Shown here piece after piece: positions 1-12,204 of a DNA stretch of 64,000 bases. The stretch comes from Hysterangium stoloniferum (Eukaryota; Basidiomycota; Agaricomycetes; Hysterangiales; Hysterangiaceae), in NCBI GenBank assembly GCA_015178975.1, contig WHVD01000026.1:310001-374000 (forward strand), written 5' to 3'. Both the position numbers and the translations under genes were made by a program. The notes under the pieces are model-generated. The model made no database searches, was not told where the DNA came from, and saw nothing but the letters and a program-made list of their open reading frames with translations. Numbering within the stretch: position 1 is the first letter of the stretch; each line of letters opens with the position of its first letter.

Positions 1-640
1 AGGTAATTTATGTAAGCGCGCGGACTAATTTTAGGTGAGGCTCTCATGTGGCTTTTCTCCTATCTTATAGCGCTGTTGATGATATACGACCATGAGATAC
101 TAGACTAGGAAAGACTCGGAATCAAAGGTAGGAAGGCAGAGAAAACTCGGTGAACCTTTGAGACATGAGCCTAAATGCATATAAGATATATTTGAGGATT
201 AATGTGAAATGCATTCAGAGGATGAGGAGACGCCTGATTTCTTTTTTCTTTATAGGCTGTTATGTAATTCTGAAGTCTACATGGCTGGAATACCAAATCA
301 TAAGTTCATCAAGAAAGGTTAAAAATATCTCTGTCAGTGGGGCAGTCACATCTATAGATTACTTTGATGATACTAGTAGAAAGAAGTTTGGCAGACCCGA
401 AGGAACGCTGACAATCTGGGGTGTACCGACAGGGTCGAGGGAAGTTGTGAAGGGATATCATAGCTGGACTGGTAAGCACACAGGAAGCCGTACACTGATA
501 CAAATTAATACTGATTAGCCATTAGCGGCAAACTGAAAGGCTGTTGATAATCAGCTTCAGTGGATGTAGACAAGATAACGCTCTTGCTGCGAGTAATACA
601 AGACCTTCGAACAAAGGTCGTGATAATTCTCTAAGTTCAC
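1..640. other. No recognisable gene
   Basis: An open frame on the plus strand (165-518) encodes 117 residues with one hydrophobic stretch, but I recognise no family and see no splice partners. I treat the stretch as non-coding or as flanking sequence of the PNGase A locus. Confidence 0.4.
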
Positions 641-3600
641 CGAAAGTTAACGGGAAATAGGGCCCGTCTCTGCTTCCGCCTCCATATGGTGGACCCTCTC
701 TGCCCCCGCCGCCATGTGGCGCCGTTGTAAGCCTCCAGGATTTCACAAACTTCAACTTTCCAGAGCATTTTTATCTGTTCAAGCTCCATGAGTGTTCAAA
801 AAGCAGTTACCTCAACCCATGCTCTCATGTAAATGTGCAACGAACCATGACCATAACCAGTATCCGATCTCGGGAAATAACTCATGAAATAAAATGTATA
901 GAAAGTCCTGATTTTTGAATCCTTCGGTACATGCAAACACACTTTATGCGTCACAATTCAATTAGAACCCCCCCACCTGCACTAGACACCATTTTCCCTC
1001 CAGGTAATCTCGCCTCCCAAGGGAGCGAGCCCGCCGGGCCCTTATGAACTGGTGACTGGCCATTTCCAACGTGCCCTATATTCCCTCCCTTCTTGTCGAA
1101 GGTAATCACGTTATCGGCAGCCGAGACGATACGGGTATACGTGTTGCCTGCGAGATCACTATAACTGAATGTGTTGTCGTTCATTCCGTGGCCACCACGT
1201 GTGCCGTTGGGAAAGAAAAGGAGGGAACCGTCTATATGCCGATCAATAAGTGGGTTTTTTTTCCACAAAAATGGGAGCCTCACTGGCGATCTGGTGATTA
1301 TGTATCGTAGACCCAACGATCAAGGGACTGGGCGTTAATTCTCTGTTGTATGAATGGTCGAAAAAGGTTGTCCCTGAGATAATGTATGAATTGACTTGGG
1401 GATGATGTGATACGGCGCTGATAAGAATAAGCTTACATCCAGTGACGTCCCCTGCCGGTAACTCGACGAAATCAAGTTCAAAAGGGAAATCGAATGTCTC
1501 CTGCACGACCGGCCGGCCGTTATGAGTTGACAGCGCAGTCCCACTGCTACTTTGTTTGACAATCTGTGAGATACGAAGTTATATGCGGGGATTCGATCAA
1601 CCATTCCATTTGCTAGGTTACCTGCGTCGTCGCGTTGTTCCGATAAATCTGAAGGTTCGTGTAAGAAAGATCCTGTTCCCAAGTAACACGATTAATGGAT
1701 CCGCTTCCACTGATGACTTCCGCTTGTATCAAAAGATTGTGCGTGGCGTGGACCGCGACATTCACGTCCCCAGTTTTTGCGACGCTCCCTTGCACAGAAG
1801 ATGTTGCGAATGGTGGCACTTTATAGGTGGTGATTTTTCCGGTTGTAGGCATGTTTGAAGAGTCGGTTATCACCTCAGCACGGAATATGATGAGCAAAGG
1901 AGGGATGTTTGTGAAATCATCATGTCTACCTGTACATTCCCGCTGAGAAACCAATTGTCATTTATAGCATGGCTAGTCTCGGCCGAAACAACGTCCAGAG
2001 TAATGTTATGGCTTTCTCCATTCGCCAAAATGGGCACGAACGGCGTTAGGTCAATATAATAGGTAGGAAGGTCCAAGGCACCATAAGAAGTGATCGGTCT
2101 TATTGGTTTAATCAACATCTTAGTATTAGTTATAGCTGTCACAGACATACCTCCAAGCAGGTGGAACATCTGCTCCTGTAAAGAGGACGGGATAAGGAAA
2201 CGCTACACCTGCAACCATACCATCGACAAGCAGGCGGACTTCTCGGAATGGGCCGCGCCCGAAGGTAGTTTCAGATGGAAGATCCGCAAGAAAATCATCT
2301 GCCACATTACCATACTTGGGTTTTATCGTTACATGGAGCTCTCCAGCCGATCAAAAGAAGCTTACCCAGAATTCTTCATTACCGTTCCCTGAGGCATACA
2401 GTTCTGCGTATGCCTGAATGGTGTTTGTGGGAAATGTCACGTTAAGCTACATTAACTTGGATTAATCATAAGTTGATCACATTCATGTGATGCCTTACAG
2501 AGAATGCTGGGGGCACCGAGACATAGTTGGCCATATTCGGTGAAAGATTCGTAATCGGTATGATAATATCAGCCTTGGGAGCCGGCGGGTGCGCATCGGA
2601 CGAAGCAAAGAACGTCGCGCTCAGACTCACTTGAAAAAGCGTCAGAGAAGTGCAGTGTAATTTCGTGCCTCATAATCCTACCGTCATATTCTCCCGTGAG
2701 GTTCTGAACGCCAATGATATTATTGAGATCAAGAATAAGTGTCCCCGAAGTAGCAAACAAAGGTATATAACGTGTTACGTCCTTGATATAGGTCCATATA
2801 ATTCCTGTTTGAGTGGGTTCTGGAGTGGAAGTACGCCATACTGTATCGGGCATTCATAAAGTGCATGTGACTTCCACATATAGTGTATACATACTTTCCA
2901 CATTGTGGAATGAAATTGCTGAGAGCCTATCGAACTGCCTCTGGGAAAAGGGCAGCTGTCAGCAACCTCAAAGATGCATGATGGGCAAAAAGTCTAACGC
3001 CAGCAGACGTTGCCGTCCAATTGAGGGTAATCGCGGCCCAGCTTCCTGGTGTCCCACAATCACTCGGTGGCCTGTTTCGAGGTCAGGACATGTGTTGCGA
3101 TGTGGGCTGCATTGGCACTGATAGGACATACGTATACTCAATTACTTCAGGACTTTAACTATAATCAGCAGGCTTCACCCCACAACGCACAGCGAAACTC
3201 TTACTGGCCATACGAGTTCCCGAAAGTTCGTCTGAGGTTTGAAAGAGCAGACGATCAGATCTGATACCCAATGAGAATCATTTTACAAAAATACCTTAGC
3301 AGGGGGATGGTACACTGCTTGGCGTCTTTCGGAACAGGAGGCGGCTGTGCAACTTGGAAATTAACCAGAAGTGAATCCTCTTGTTGAGCGGCTACAGCTC
3401 CTAGGTTGATAAAGTGCTGAGAAAAATGGAGAATTGGAATTACGATCCGGGCAAAGGGCCACATCTCGAGTGTGGTGGCTCGGTGAAGTCAACCCGTGAA
3501 CTTCTGAGAATTGGTCATTGGCTGATTAAATTAGTTATCGCGTTGCTGCTTCGACTCAAACGGCGTGATGTGGCCGGCTATGGCTAGTGAGTTCCCAGTT

Positions 3601-3890
3601 ATCACAAAATGGCGCATGCCGACAAGCGGGGTTACGTAGGATAAATACTTAAAATCAATAGCGCAGTGAGCAGTGACGTTTGTTTTTTTTTTGTGTGACA
3701 TCTTGCTTTTACAACTGATTATAATTAGATTAGAATAGCGGTCACTATCTATTTGCCCCAATCTTTCAAGTACATATCCACTTCCGCGGCCCCGGCCGAG
3801 TCCTAGAACAAAGAGTGCAGCCGCTCTCCAATGAATTAGTATTAAAAGATACATAGTGCGGAGTTTGAAAGTCAATAAACAATATAGCGC
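640..3890 (+). repeat. Parent copy of a locus duplication (PNGase A gene and both flanks)
   Basis: Bases 650-840 match 6487-6645. Bases 2690-3890 match 9456-10960 once inserted elements are skipped. The matching stretches include the 3' flank, the first half of the gene and about 400 bp of 5' flank. This copy keeps CpG sites and an apparently intact gene, so it is the likely parent. Confidence 0.75.
951..3464 (-). CDS. PNGase A-like peptide-N4-(N-acetyl-beta-glucosaminyl)asparagine amidase
   Basis: The family removes N-glycans from glycoproteins or glycopeptides and is normally secreted or vacuolar. The start at 3464 gives a hydrophobic N-terminus (MWPFARIVIPIL...), followed by LLVNFQVAQPPPVP and a CTIPLL strand, typical of family N-termini. 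Later exons read NSYGQPPSDCGTPGSWAAI, QFDRLSAISFHN, VWRTSTPEPTQTGIIWTYIKDVTRYIPLF and LDLNNIIGVQNLTGEY. The second domain has DLPTYYIDLTPFVPIL and SHAINDNWFLSGNVQVD. The reading ends at 951 after GNTYTRIVSAADNVITFDKKGG. At least six short introns with GT...AG borders are needed, for example one inside the FDRLSA...VWRTST region. Joins I tested keep phase (YG|Q-PPSDC; EYD|V-SLSATFF). I did not verify every intron, so exon borders are approximate. A decayed second copy lies at 9.4-10.2 kb. Confidence 0.78.
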
Positions 3891-3899
3891 GACGCGTCT

Positions 3900-5340
3900 G
3901 TCACATGACGGTGTTTGGGTCCACTACGGTCCACAACAGTCGCATGTATGCGATGTCAAAAAGGCTTTATATATGCTATTGGTCTGAGTTAAAAAAAGTT
4001 TTCCTCAGTTTTCATTTACTTCCTATGAGACTGCGGTTAGTAGATTTTCTGGAAATAATGCCTGATAACTAATACTGATTTCGTATTAGTATATTTGTTA
4101 TAGATTCCTTCATATTATAACAGGTTACAGTTCTTTAGCTTGAAACTCGACCTAGATTACCCTCCTCTTGTTTAAGTTCTCTTTACATTTCTCTTAATAC
4201 TCATCACTCTACAACCCTTAGTATTTTTGGCCCCCCAGATGATTGAGCTAAGTGTTGTCTTTAGCTTTTATTGTACTATCTGCTCTGTTTGAAATACCAG
4301 AGCATCCTAACAGTTCATGTGAGAGCACAACACATACATTGAAGCCAAGTTCCACTTTGCCTTATATTTTCCAACCTCCCAATTAGTATGATTCACCATT
4401 TTCAGACCTCCAAAATCATCCCCTTTTTCCCCCCTTGCTTAGATCTTAACATACATAAATGGTCCATTTCATGCATGTATGTTATTGACATCTCTAAATA
4501 CATATGTATTACATTGGAATGGGTCTGTCAATCTGAACAGATTTCTACTTTATTCAATATACCAAGAATATATAGGTGGTTTCACTTAGTAAAGAAAGTG
4601 TTCGGATCTGCAAGCCTGGGGGACCACAGTGCGATGACTCTCAACACTTGGAGCAAATGCCACTAAGAGTTGAGCGGGTAGAAGTTAACCGGTGATATAG
4701 CTAGGTTTCCAGATGAGGTCCTACTCTCATCTGGATGTAACTATATACTAAGATATATGGTCTGTGCACTTGGTTTGATGGAACTAAAGGAACACTAAAC
4801 TAAATATAGCTAATCACATGTGTGAACCAGACCGGAAACATACATTCACAATACGAGGTATGATATAATACTAATCGTAATCATCATACTCTAACAGAAA
4901 GTCACAGGATGAAAAATCTCCAATGACATCTCACATATTTTACTGGGAAATAACTACAGTTTAGTTTTTAAAAAACAAAGTACCAACAAAAGTATTAGCA
5001 AGTATTTACATAACTTGGAAAACCATATACAATAGGTTCTATTAATTGACTCTGAATTGTTCAGGATGTAATATGGAGAATTGTTTCACAAGGTTGGTGA
5101 TTGACAATATAATAGTCTTAGAATATATACCACTATTTAAAGATGAAGTTTTGTACCAATATTGCTTTTATTAGTAAACATCTGATATTATTGAAATCAC
5201 AAACATCCTCCTAGGTACCACCATTCTCTGCCATAGATGTTGACAAAGAAGCCATTGGATTACTTGAACATGAAATGTTTGAAACTTCAAAAGCAACAGG
5301 GTCTGCTGGCTTTCAATAATGGAGATTGAATGTAGGTAAT
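3900..5340. other. Gene-free AT-rich stretch
   Basis: No frame here resembles a known protein. CpG is rare. There is one perfect hairpin, a 9-bp stem (CCAGATGAG at 4709-4717, CTCATCTGG at 4726-4734) with an 8-nt loop. I see nothing else. Confidence 0.5.
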
Positions 5341-6031
5341 TGTTAGGATATGTACAGGGCGGGTTTCCAGGGAAACCTGCAGGATATCCAGTAGGACTTG
5401 GCTTCAGCTTATAGGCTGTGCCCTCGCTAGATTGTGTTGTCCAATTTCAGACAGACGGTCAGGAATCCCGGGAAGTCCGGGCAGAGTTCGTGGGTCAAGG
5501 GGTCGTAGGTCGGAGGTCATGGGTTGTGAGTTGAGATTCATGAGAGAGATAGATGTGCCGGAGCCCGTGGGCTCCGACTAGTGTGAGCGGTGTGATTCAA
5601 ATAGGGTTTTAGAGCGGAAAATGTATTAGATTACTGGGGGATTGTATGTACAACATCTGCCAGTTTAAATAGACTGTGGAGTGAATGTCATACTGAATCC
5701 AGTAATAATGAAATGAAGCAAGCAAAATATAAAACGGGAAATGGAGTGGAAGCGGAGTCTGAATCGTGACAGGTCATTTGACTAAAATGGGAATGGGGCT
5801 CTGTTAGAGAGGTGATGGGTTTTCTGAGCGGGGTCCAGTGACTGACGCGTGGGATGAGGTCGGATATAGACAGAGATGGAGTCCAGTGAGTATTCCGGTG
5901 ACTGAAACACAACGTAATGAAGTCAAATGTAGACAAGTCTGACGTACGGAGTCCAGTGGTAATTCTGGTAGACTGATAATGGGTGCGTATAAGTTAGTGC
6001 TTGGAGTCCGGAGGGATTTCCGGTCATAACA
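5341..6031 (-). mobile_element. Solo LTR of the Ty3/gypsy chromovirus family found at 23-33 kb
   Basis: Read on the minus strand it begins TGTTATGACCGG and ends ATATCCTAACA. It shares the tail motif CTGAAGCCAAGTCCTAC with the LTRs at 23317-24152 and 32777-33616. It is flanked on both sides by the 5-bp repeat gtaat (5336-5340 and 6032-6036), as expected of a solo LTR left by LTR-LTR recombination. No internal element sequence remains. Confidence 0.85.
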
Positions 6032-6085
6032 GTAATCATCAGAAGAAATAGAGTCCATATTTTTTTGTTTCCTACTCTTGGAATG

Positions 6086-6105
6086 AAACCCTAAACCCTA
6101 AACCC
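6086..6105 (+). repeat. Short interstitial telomere-like tract
   Basis: About three units of CCCTAAA lie just beyond the solo LTR (AAACCCTAAACCC...). This is the TTTAGGG type, not the TTAGGG usual in basidiomycetes. Three units could be chance. The surrounding 6032-6486 has no recognisable gene. Confidence 0.4.
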
Positions 6106-6647
6106 TTGTTTTGAAAAAAGGAACATGTTGTGGCACTAGTGCAGCAGTGTGACACCCTGCATTGGCACTTTCCTATAGCCCCATTAAGGTTCATGAATAG
6201 AATGTCACAAAGGGTGAACCCTGGGGGGGGGAAACCTCCACAGCCCACACCTTTTCTCTGTATCAACAATTCTAAATATTTATCAGAGCATGTGATCTTA
6301 ACTCAGAAACTTATCTAAATTTTATGAATATACTTTTATATACTTTTTGAAATGATTGAACCTAAAAGACATACATAAGGCAGTCTCTCTTTGCAATGGG
6401 CCTGAATACTTACTTATAGGTCAATAATAATGTCCTTCAACACTACATCAGCAGTCATATCTGTGTTGGAATAGTATTTTTAGTTAATGGAAAGTCAGGC
6501 CCATCTCTGCTTCCACTGCCATGTGGTGCTGTTGTAAACCTCCAGGATTAAACAAACTTCAAATTCCTTGAGCACTGTTATCCATTCAAGCTGATCATGA
6601 CCATTGTGCTAAAAAACCAGTCACCTCACTCCATTCTCCCATGTACA

Positions 6648-9085
6648 TGTTGGATTTTGGGAATCTGATATGCAAGCAACAAGGAGCATGGACCATACAC
6701 CAATATCAGTAAGCAGTTACTAGGCATATATGTATACTGTAAGGATGATACATGTATTGTAGTCCTTATCCATTTGTAATGAGTTAATTGTTACTTATTC
6801 TGTCAAATGGAAATAACTCGTTCTAAGAACAGCACCAGATTTATTTCAACACAAATGGATCATGGTTAGCTACCATTCACCAAAGCTAGGTGCTGTTGTA
6901 GACCACCTTTAATCCCATCACTACAAACCACCATTCCACAAATTGTCATTCACTGTGTGAACTTCACTCTTCACATACTGCTGTCACAAACCAAACATCC
7001 TTCAATAAAGTCGAATAAACAATCAAAGAATATTCCACAATATTGAATACAGATGCCTCATTTGACGAAGTATTAATTCATCCTGTTGATAAAGCATGAG
7101 GCAAATATAGGACACAGAGACTCACGAATAATTAAGTCAAATAAAGGCTTGGAAAAGTTTGATGATTATACATATAATACAGTTAATAATATAATTATTG
7201 TACAGGTTTTCTGGCTGACTTCCTTCGTTCCTATCATTGCCTTTTATACTATATATTATTTACCTATGATGATGATATGATATCAAAGTGAAATCATCAA
7301 TGACATCAAACTGAGACAAGTCAAAGATATTCGAGATTGTTGAAGATATTGTCGAAGAATAGTCAAGTTGGAAGTCAAGTGGAAGTTGAGTCGGAAATTG
7401 AGTCAGAAAGTCGAAGGAATGTCAAAGGAATGTCAAAGAAAGTTAAATTGAATATTATTGGAATTTGAGCTTGTACGTTCGTAACAACTGCCACTAATTC
7501 TACAGTCATTACCATATAAGGATGTACACTTGGTACTGTAATATCCTGCACACACTTCCAATAACACTCTGATGATCTGGCTGACTGAGGTGCCAAAGAT
7601 CCCAGAGCCATTGAGCCTGAGCATGGCCAACCCAAAGGTTGATTGTGAGCTGGAAAGACTGGGTATCTTCACCAGAGGGAATGCTATGACTATTATGTCT
7701 TGAAGAGTTATGGTGCAACAAGATGAAGTTGCAGTGAGAAAAAACTTACACTGGGGAGAGTTGGATGGTATGGATTCTTCATTTGAGGGAGTGGGAATAG
7801 TCACTATGAGCTCCTCATACTTGAGGGAGTGCATTATATTTGGGATAGTGAGAGATAGCATTATGACTCATGGCACAACATGTGGGGATTTTCATGCCAG
7901 GAACTGTTGTCTACATCAAACATGTCACAGGTGGCCCACATTAACCACAGCTGAACTGTGAACAAGTGAGACCTCGAATTGAGATGACTCAATGTACAAA
8001 GACCTGCAGGCAGTTCTGGGAACTGAACAAAGTCCTCACCTTTTCAAGGCACTACCAATCACAACTACTGTCAATATCACAATCAATGACAGCTGCAATA
8101 GAGATGGATGTAAAAGTATGGAACACAGGAAAACCCAGAAAATGACTGAGGTAGTGACCAATCACAGTCTCATCATGAGCCAGAGAGACAGAAGAGCTCC
8201 ACTGGAGAAAATGCTGAACCAGGCAATTAGCTAGACAGGCAAAGGAATGTTGGTGATAGGGTGACTAATTGGAAGCAGAAAACCAAGAATCTTACTCTGA
8301 GGCATACCACACAGGGCAGCAACAACCAAATGCTCAAGGATGGCCTGGACGACTCAGTCTAGTCAACTTGAATGACATACTGGTTGAGGGAACAAATAAA
8401 CCCATGACACCCAGTACATCATGCACACTGCAATCGCCACCTGCAATACAACAGGCAAAGACATCGACAAGACAAGGCAATGGTTGATGCACCTGCAGGG
8501 ACCTGCTGAATATTTCAAAGAGTCCACACATGCCAGAATTGGAACCATCAGTTGAGGCCATCATGCACACAAATCATTAGTATATACCTGTGTATTCAAT
8601 TAGCAGAAATAAAGGCATGACTGAAAGGGATGCCAGTGTCCTAGCACTGTCCCAGAACAACTTGCTATGAGATGTTGCTGCCATTGCAGTTTAACTATGC
8701 ATAGATGAACAGCCCCAGGACACAATGGTCAAAGACTGCCATGTATATCACCACATATCAAGAAACCAACTGTCCTCCTTTCAATGTTGCACATCATTTA
8801 TTTTTAATCACACATCACATTGGCACTATGACACTCATATTCACACAACAACAACTTTATGATCCACATTTATCACTGTGCACCTGTGGAAGGGCTGAAT
8901 CACCATTTTACTATGTAACAAGTTTATCCTGGATCACTATTGAACATCACCACTTGCCATTATTGCCTGTGATATCTGGGATAGGATTCACAATTGGATT
9001 GGGAGTGGGAGTTGAAGTGATGGACAACTTTGTGGGAGTACTCAGGATCAAGAAGTGCATTTAAGAGGGATTTGGAGGTTGTCTG
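6648..9085 (+). mobile_element. Old copy of a non-autonomous copia-type LTR element (LARD/TRIM-like)
   Basis: It begins TGTTGGATTTTGGG and follows the same order as the well-preserved copy at 27725-30136 through to about 9085. It has no gag or pol. The copy is strongly CpG-poor compared with its relative, the 3' LTR is not recognisable, and a solo LTR sits inside it. It is an old, broken fossil. Confidence 0.75.
6982..7486 (-). mobile_element. Solo LTR nested in the old copia-type element
   Basis: The boundaries are TGTCACAAACC at the left and TTCGTAACA at the right, that is TG...CA. Read on the minus strand it starts TGTTACGAAC, like the gypsy LTRs here. It is flanked by a perfect 5-bp repeat actgc (6977-6981 and 7487-7491). 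The related element at 27.7 kb lacks it at the matching point, which proves the insertion. Confidence 0.88.
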
Positions 9086-9455
9086 AAAGGCTGCTGTCTA
9101 ATGCAGCCTTACATTGGCATCAGTCCAGATATTGATAGGACCAAACTATATTCCTCAAGAATGGCAAGTATGATATATGGTGATGATGGTAAGTAAAATG
9201 ATTGATCTAAAATAGTACTATGTGTGTCTGTGGTAATGTAATTGGCATGTCATAAGCCACCAGGCTTACACTCTTTCCCACTTTGAAAATTTACTATGCC
9301 AAATAGTGACAGAAAAATTGGAATGGCCTATTCAAGGTGAGAACAAAAATTGTGAAAAAGCAAATGGTGAACTGTGTGCAATATGGGGGGATGATGGACA
9401 ATGACAAACACTGATGATGGACAACGCAGTACATGTGAGGGGGTATGGTCATTAA
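9086..9455. other. Unassigned stretch between element and gene copy
   Basis: Similarity to the copia-type element ends near 9085 and similarity to the PNGase A locus begins near 9456. The 370 bp between match nothing else I can see in the window and contain few CpG sites. Confidence 0.45.
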
Positions 9456-10205
9456 AGGATATTCTCCCGTGAGGTTCTGAACGCCAATGATATTATTGAG
9501 ATCAAGAATAAGTGTTCCCGGAGTAGCAAACAAGGGTATATAACGTGTTACGTCGTTGATATAGGTGTATATAATTCCTGTTTGGGTGGGTTTAGGAGTG
9601 GAAGTACGCAATACTGTATCAGGCATTCATAAAATGCATGTGATTTCCACATATAGTGTATACATACTTTCCACATTGTGGAATGAAATTGTCGAGAGCC
9701 TATCGAACTGCCTCTGGGAAAAGGGCAGCTATTAGCAACCTCAAAGATGCATGATGGGCAAAAAGTCTAACGTCAGCAGACGTTGCCGTCCAATTGAGGG
9801 TAGTTGTAGCGCGGCTTCCTGGTGTCCCACAATCATTCGGTGGTCTGTTTCGAGGTCAGGACATGTGTTGCGATATGGGCTATTGGCACTGATAGGGCAT
9901 ACGTATACTCAATTACTTCATAATCAGCAGGCTTCACTAACGCGCAACGAAACTCTTATGGCGAAACGAGTTCCCGAAGTCCGTCTGAGGTTTGAAAGGG
10001 GCAGACGATCAGATCAGATACCCAAATGATGATCATTTCATAAAAATACCTATGTTACACTGCTTAGCATCGTTCGGAACAGGAGGCGGCTGTGCAACCT
10101 GGAAATTAAGAAGTGGTCAATCCTCTCGTTGAGCGGCTACGGCTCCTAGGTTGATGAAATGCTGAGAAAAGTGGAGAATTGTAATTGCGATCCGGTCAAA
10201 GGGCC
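9456..10205 (-). pseudogene. Partial PNGase A gene copy
   Basis: This is a copy of the first half of the gene at 951-3464. It reads VLRTSTPKPTQTGIIYTYIN, DVTRYIPLFATPGTLILDLN and LTGEY, then breaks off into unrelated sequence at the duplication edge. The N-terminal coding end near 10,200 abuts the copia LTR piece. The second domain is absent and several small differences from the parent are visible. It should encode no working enzyme. Confidence 0.8.
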
Positions 10206-10213
10206 ACATCTTG

Positions 10214-10480
10214 TTAAATTTGATGATGAAACACACCTTTTATAGGGGGAGTCCACCAATTATTGCAACTTTTCATATGAAGATGCTAATTGTGGACCAT
10301 GCTTTTGGAGGTTAATGTGTGTCAGAACCACTATACACCTCCCAGAGCATCCAACCTATATTGTCAGGAGGTGCTACACTAACTGACACAAGATATTGAG
10401 ACACAAATACTTTTATTACAAGCTTATTAAACCCTTGTATATTGTGTATTGCAATAGAGTCAACTCATACTATTTTTAAT
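10214..10480 (-). mobile_element. Copia LTR-related insertion
   Basis: It matches the copia LTR at 37224-37670 over its promoter-distal part (shared ttattacaagcttattaaac, caactcatacta). The flanks carry the direct repeat acatcttg (10206-10213 and 10481-10488). With one repeat removed the flanks align base for base in length with the parent locus at 3461-3485. The 8-bp repeat is longer than the usual 5 bp of LTR elements. Confidence 0.65.
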
Positions 10481-10804
10481 ACATCTTGAGCATGGTGACT
10501 CAGTGACCGTGAACTTGATCATTGACTGATTAAATTAGTTACGCGTTGCCTTAGACTCATAAACGGCGTGATGTGGCCGGCTATGGCTAGTGAGTTTTTA
10601 GGTATCAAAAAATGGCGCGTGCCAATAGGTAGGATAAATGCCTAAAATCAATAGCGCAGTGAGCAGTGGCGTACGTTTTTTTTGTGTGTGACATCCTGTT
10701 TTTACAACTAATTATAGCTAGACTAGAATAGCGGTCACTATCTATTTGCCCCATGTTCTGCAGGTACATATCCACCTCCGCGGCGCGTGCCGAGCTGTCG
10801 ATCG

Positions 10805-10910
10805 TCGTCTTTTTTTTTTTTTTTTTTTTTTTTGTTATATTTGTATCCCGCTTCAAGCAACAATGGCTAACTGCGGCTAGGGGGTGGAAAGGCCCCCAGA
10901 GAAACTCGTC
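10805..10910 (-). mobile_element. Poly(A)-tailed retroposon-like insert
   Basis: A run of 24 T (10810-10833) heads a body of about 75 bp containing a GGGGG...CCCCC hairpin. It is absent from the parent locus near 3800. A possible target repeat tcgtc occurs at 10805-10809 and 10906-10910. It looks like a short reverse-transcribed RNA on the minus strand. The source RNA is not recognised. Confidence 0.5.
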
Positions 10911-11860
10911 TAGAACAAAGAGTGCACCGCCCTACAATGAATTAGTATTGAAAGCTACAAAAAATGCCTGTGACCTTTAAGCCAATTTATGACTTTTGGT
11001 TGAAGATCCAGTATTTCGATGGTCTGGCGGGAATTCTCATAGTAGATAAATAATCAAATAAAGTGATTATGGGTGAGGCGATAATACAATGAAGAGATCA
11101 TTAAGACAACCAAAAGGATAGTGGATCCCCAACACTTTATGAGCATGTACCCAACATCTTACCCTAGCTAGTGTGTATAAGAGGCCTAGCTCGGCCATAA
11201 ACTACTAGCAAGCCTCATTTGGAGCTAGTTGCTCTAAGATCGCTAGGAAGATTTATTTTATTAATTCATATTTTTTACATCACAATATTACATTCTTTTC
11301 TCATCTCAACAACTAGAATTAATTATAAATAAATAATATATATATATACCTAGTTACAACACAAAGAAGACAAGCATACTATGAGTAATTATATAACAGA
11401 CGGTCATGCATGGGGTAAAATGGGCGAACAAAGTTGTTGATGGCAGTCATTGAAAATAATAACATATATATATATGGTGGGGATTACACATTAAAAACGA
11501 GCTGTAAACAATTCTCAAGCTATAAGAAACACAATAACCAATGTATTTGGCTGTCTGGAAGTCATGTAGCATTTGTTGTTACAACCAACTATCGCCCGGT
11601 GAAAGGGAGCACGGCAACTACGCTGGCTCTTCCATCACAGCTGGGACAATCGTGTATATGAGGTCAAAACAACGAAAATAAAATAAAAACAAGAAATTAT
11701 AGGCGGAAAGTCGACAAGAGTGTGGGGATGAAGGTGAAGGTGGATATAAATGTGAAGGCAAAGGTAGAAGGCGACCCTAGCGAGGGGCATCATGATAGAG
11801 GGGAAGGTGGAAAGGAGGTGTTGTCAGGACCCGTGCCACATCGCGCTGGTAGTGCTGAAA

Positions 11861-11939
11861 GGGGCTGAACTGCTGACCGGGGCTACACTGCTGACCGGGG
11901 CTACACTGCTGAACGGAGTTGAACTGCTGAACGGGGCTG
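11861..11939 (+). repeat. 18-bp minisatellite, about 4.4 units
   Basis: The unit is GGGGCTACACTGCTGACC with small changes, in four consecutive units plus a partial one. The rest of 10990-12204 shows no recognisable gene. It has an AT-rich tract (about 11,330-11,350). Confidence 0.8.
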
Positions 11940-12204
11940 TTCGCCTTTATTTCAGCACTTCACGCTTGTGATGCTCAGATATGTGGTCTGGTAGCACGAG
12001 GGACTCCTAAAGTGTTGCCCCTGGCGCGCGTGCAGCTCATGCCAGCCTGGAAACAGAACCCACACGGATGCAATAGTATTACAACAATTATATATTATGC
12101 TAGATTCGCCGAATCTATTAATAAAACAACGACAATACGATTAAGAGGGTGTGTTTGTGTTTGATATTGACGCTATAAATTAATGATATTGTGGTGGAAA
12201 TGCA

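Larger units (their letters stand above)
6487..10960 (+). repeat. Second, decayed copy of the PNGase A locus
   Basis: 6487-6645 matches the 3' flank (650-840) of the intact gene and 9456-10960 matches its first half and 5' flank (2690-3890). The middle is missing, and the copy is split by a copia-type element, a solo LTR, a copia LTR piece and a poly(T)-headed insert. I see no CpG in 6487-6645, whereas the parent stretch has at least seven. Confidence 0.7.
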
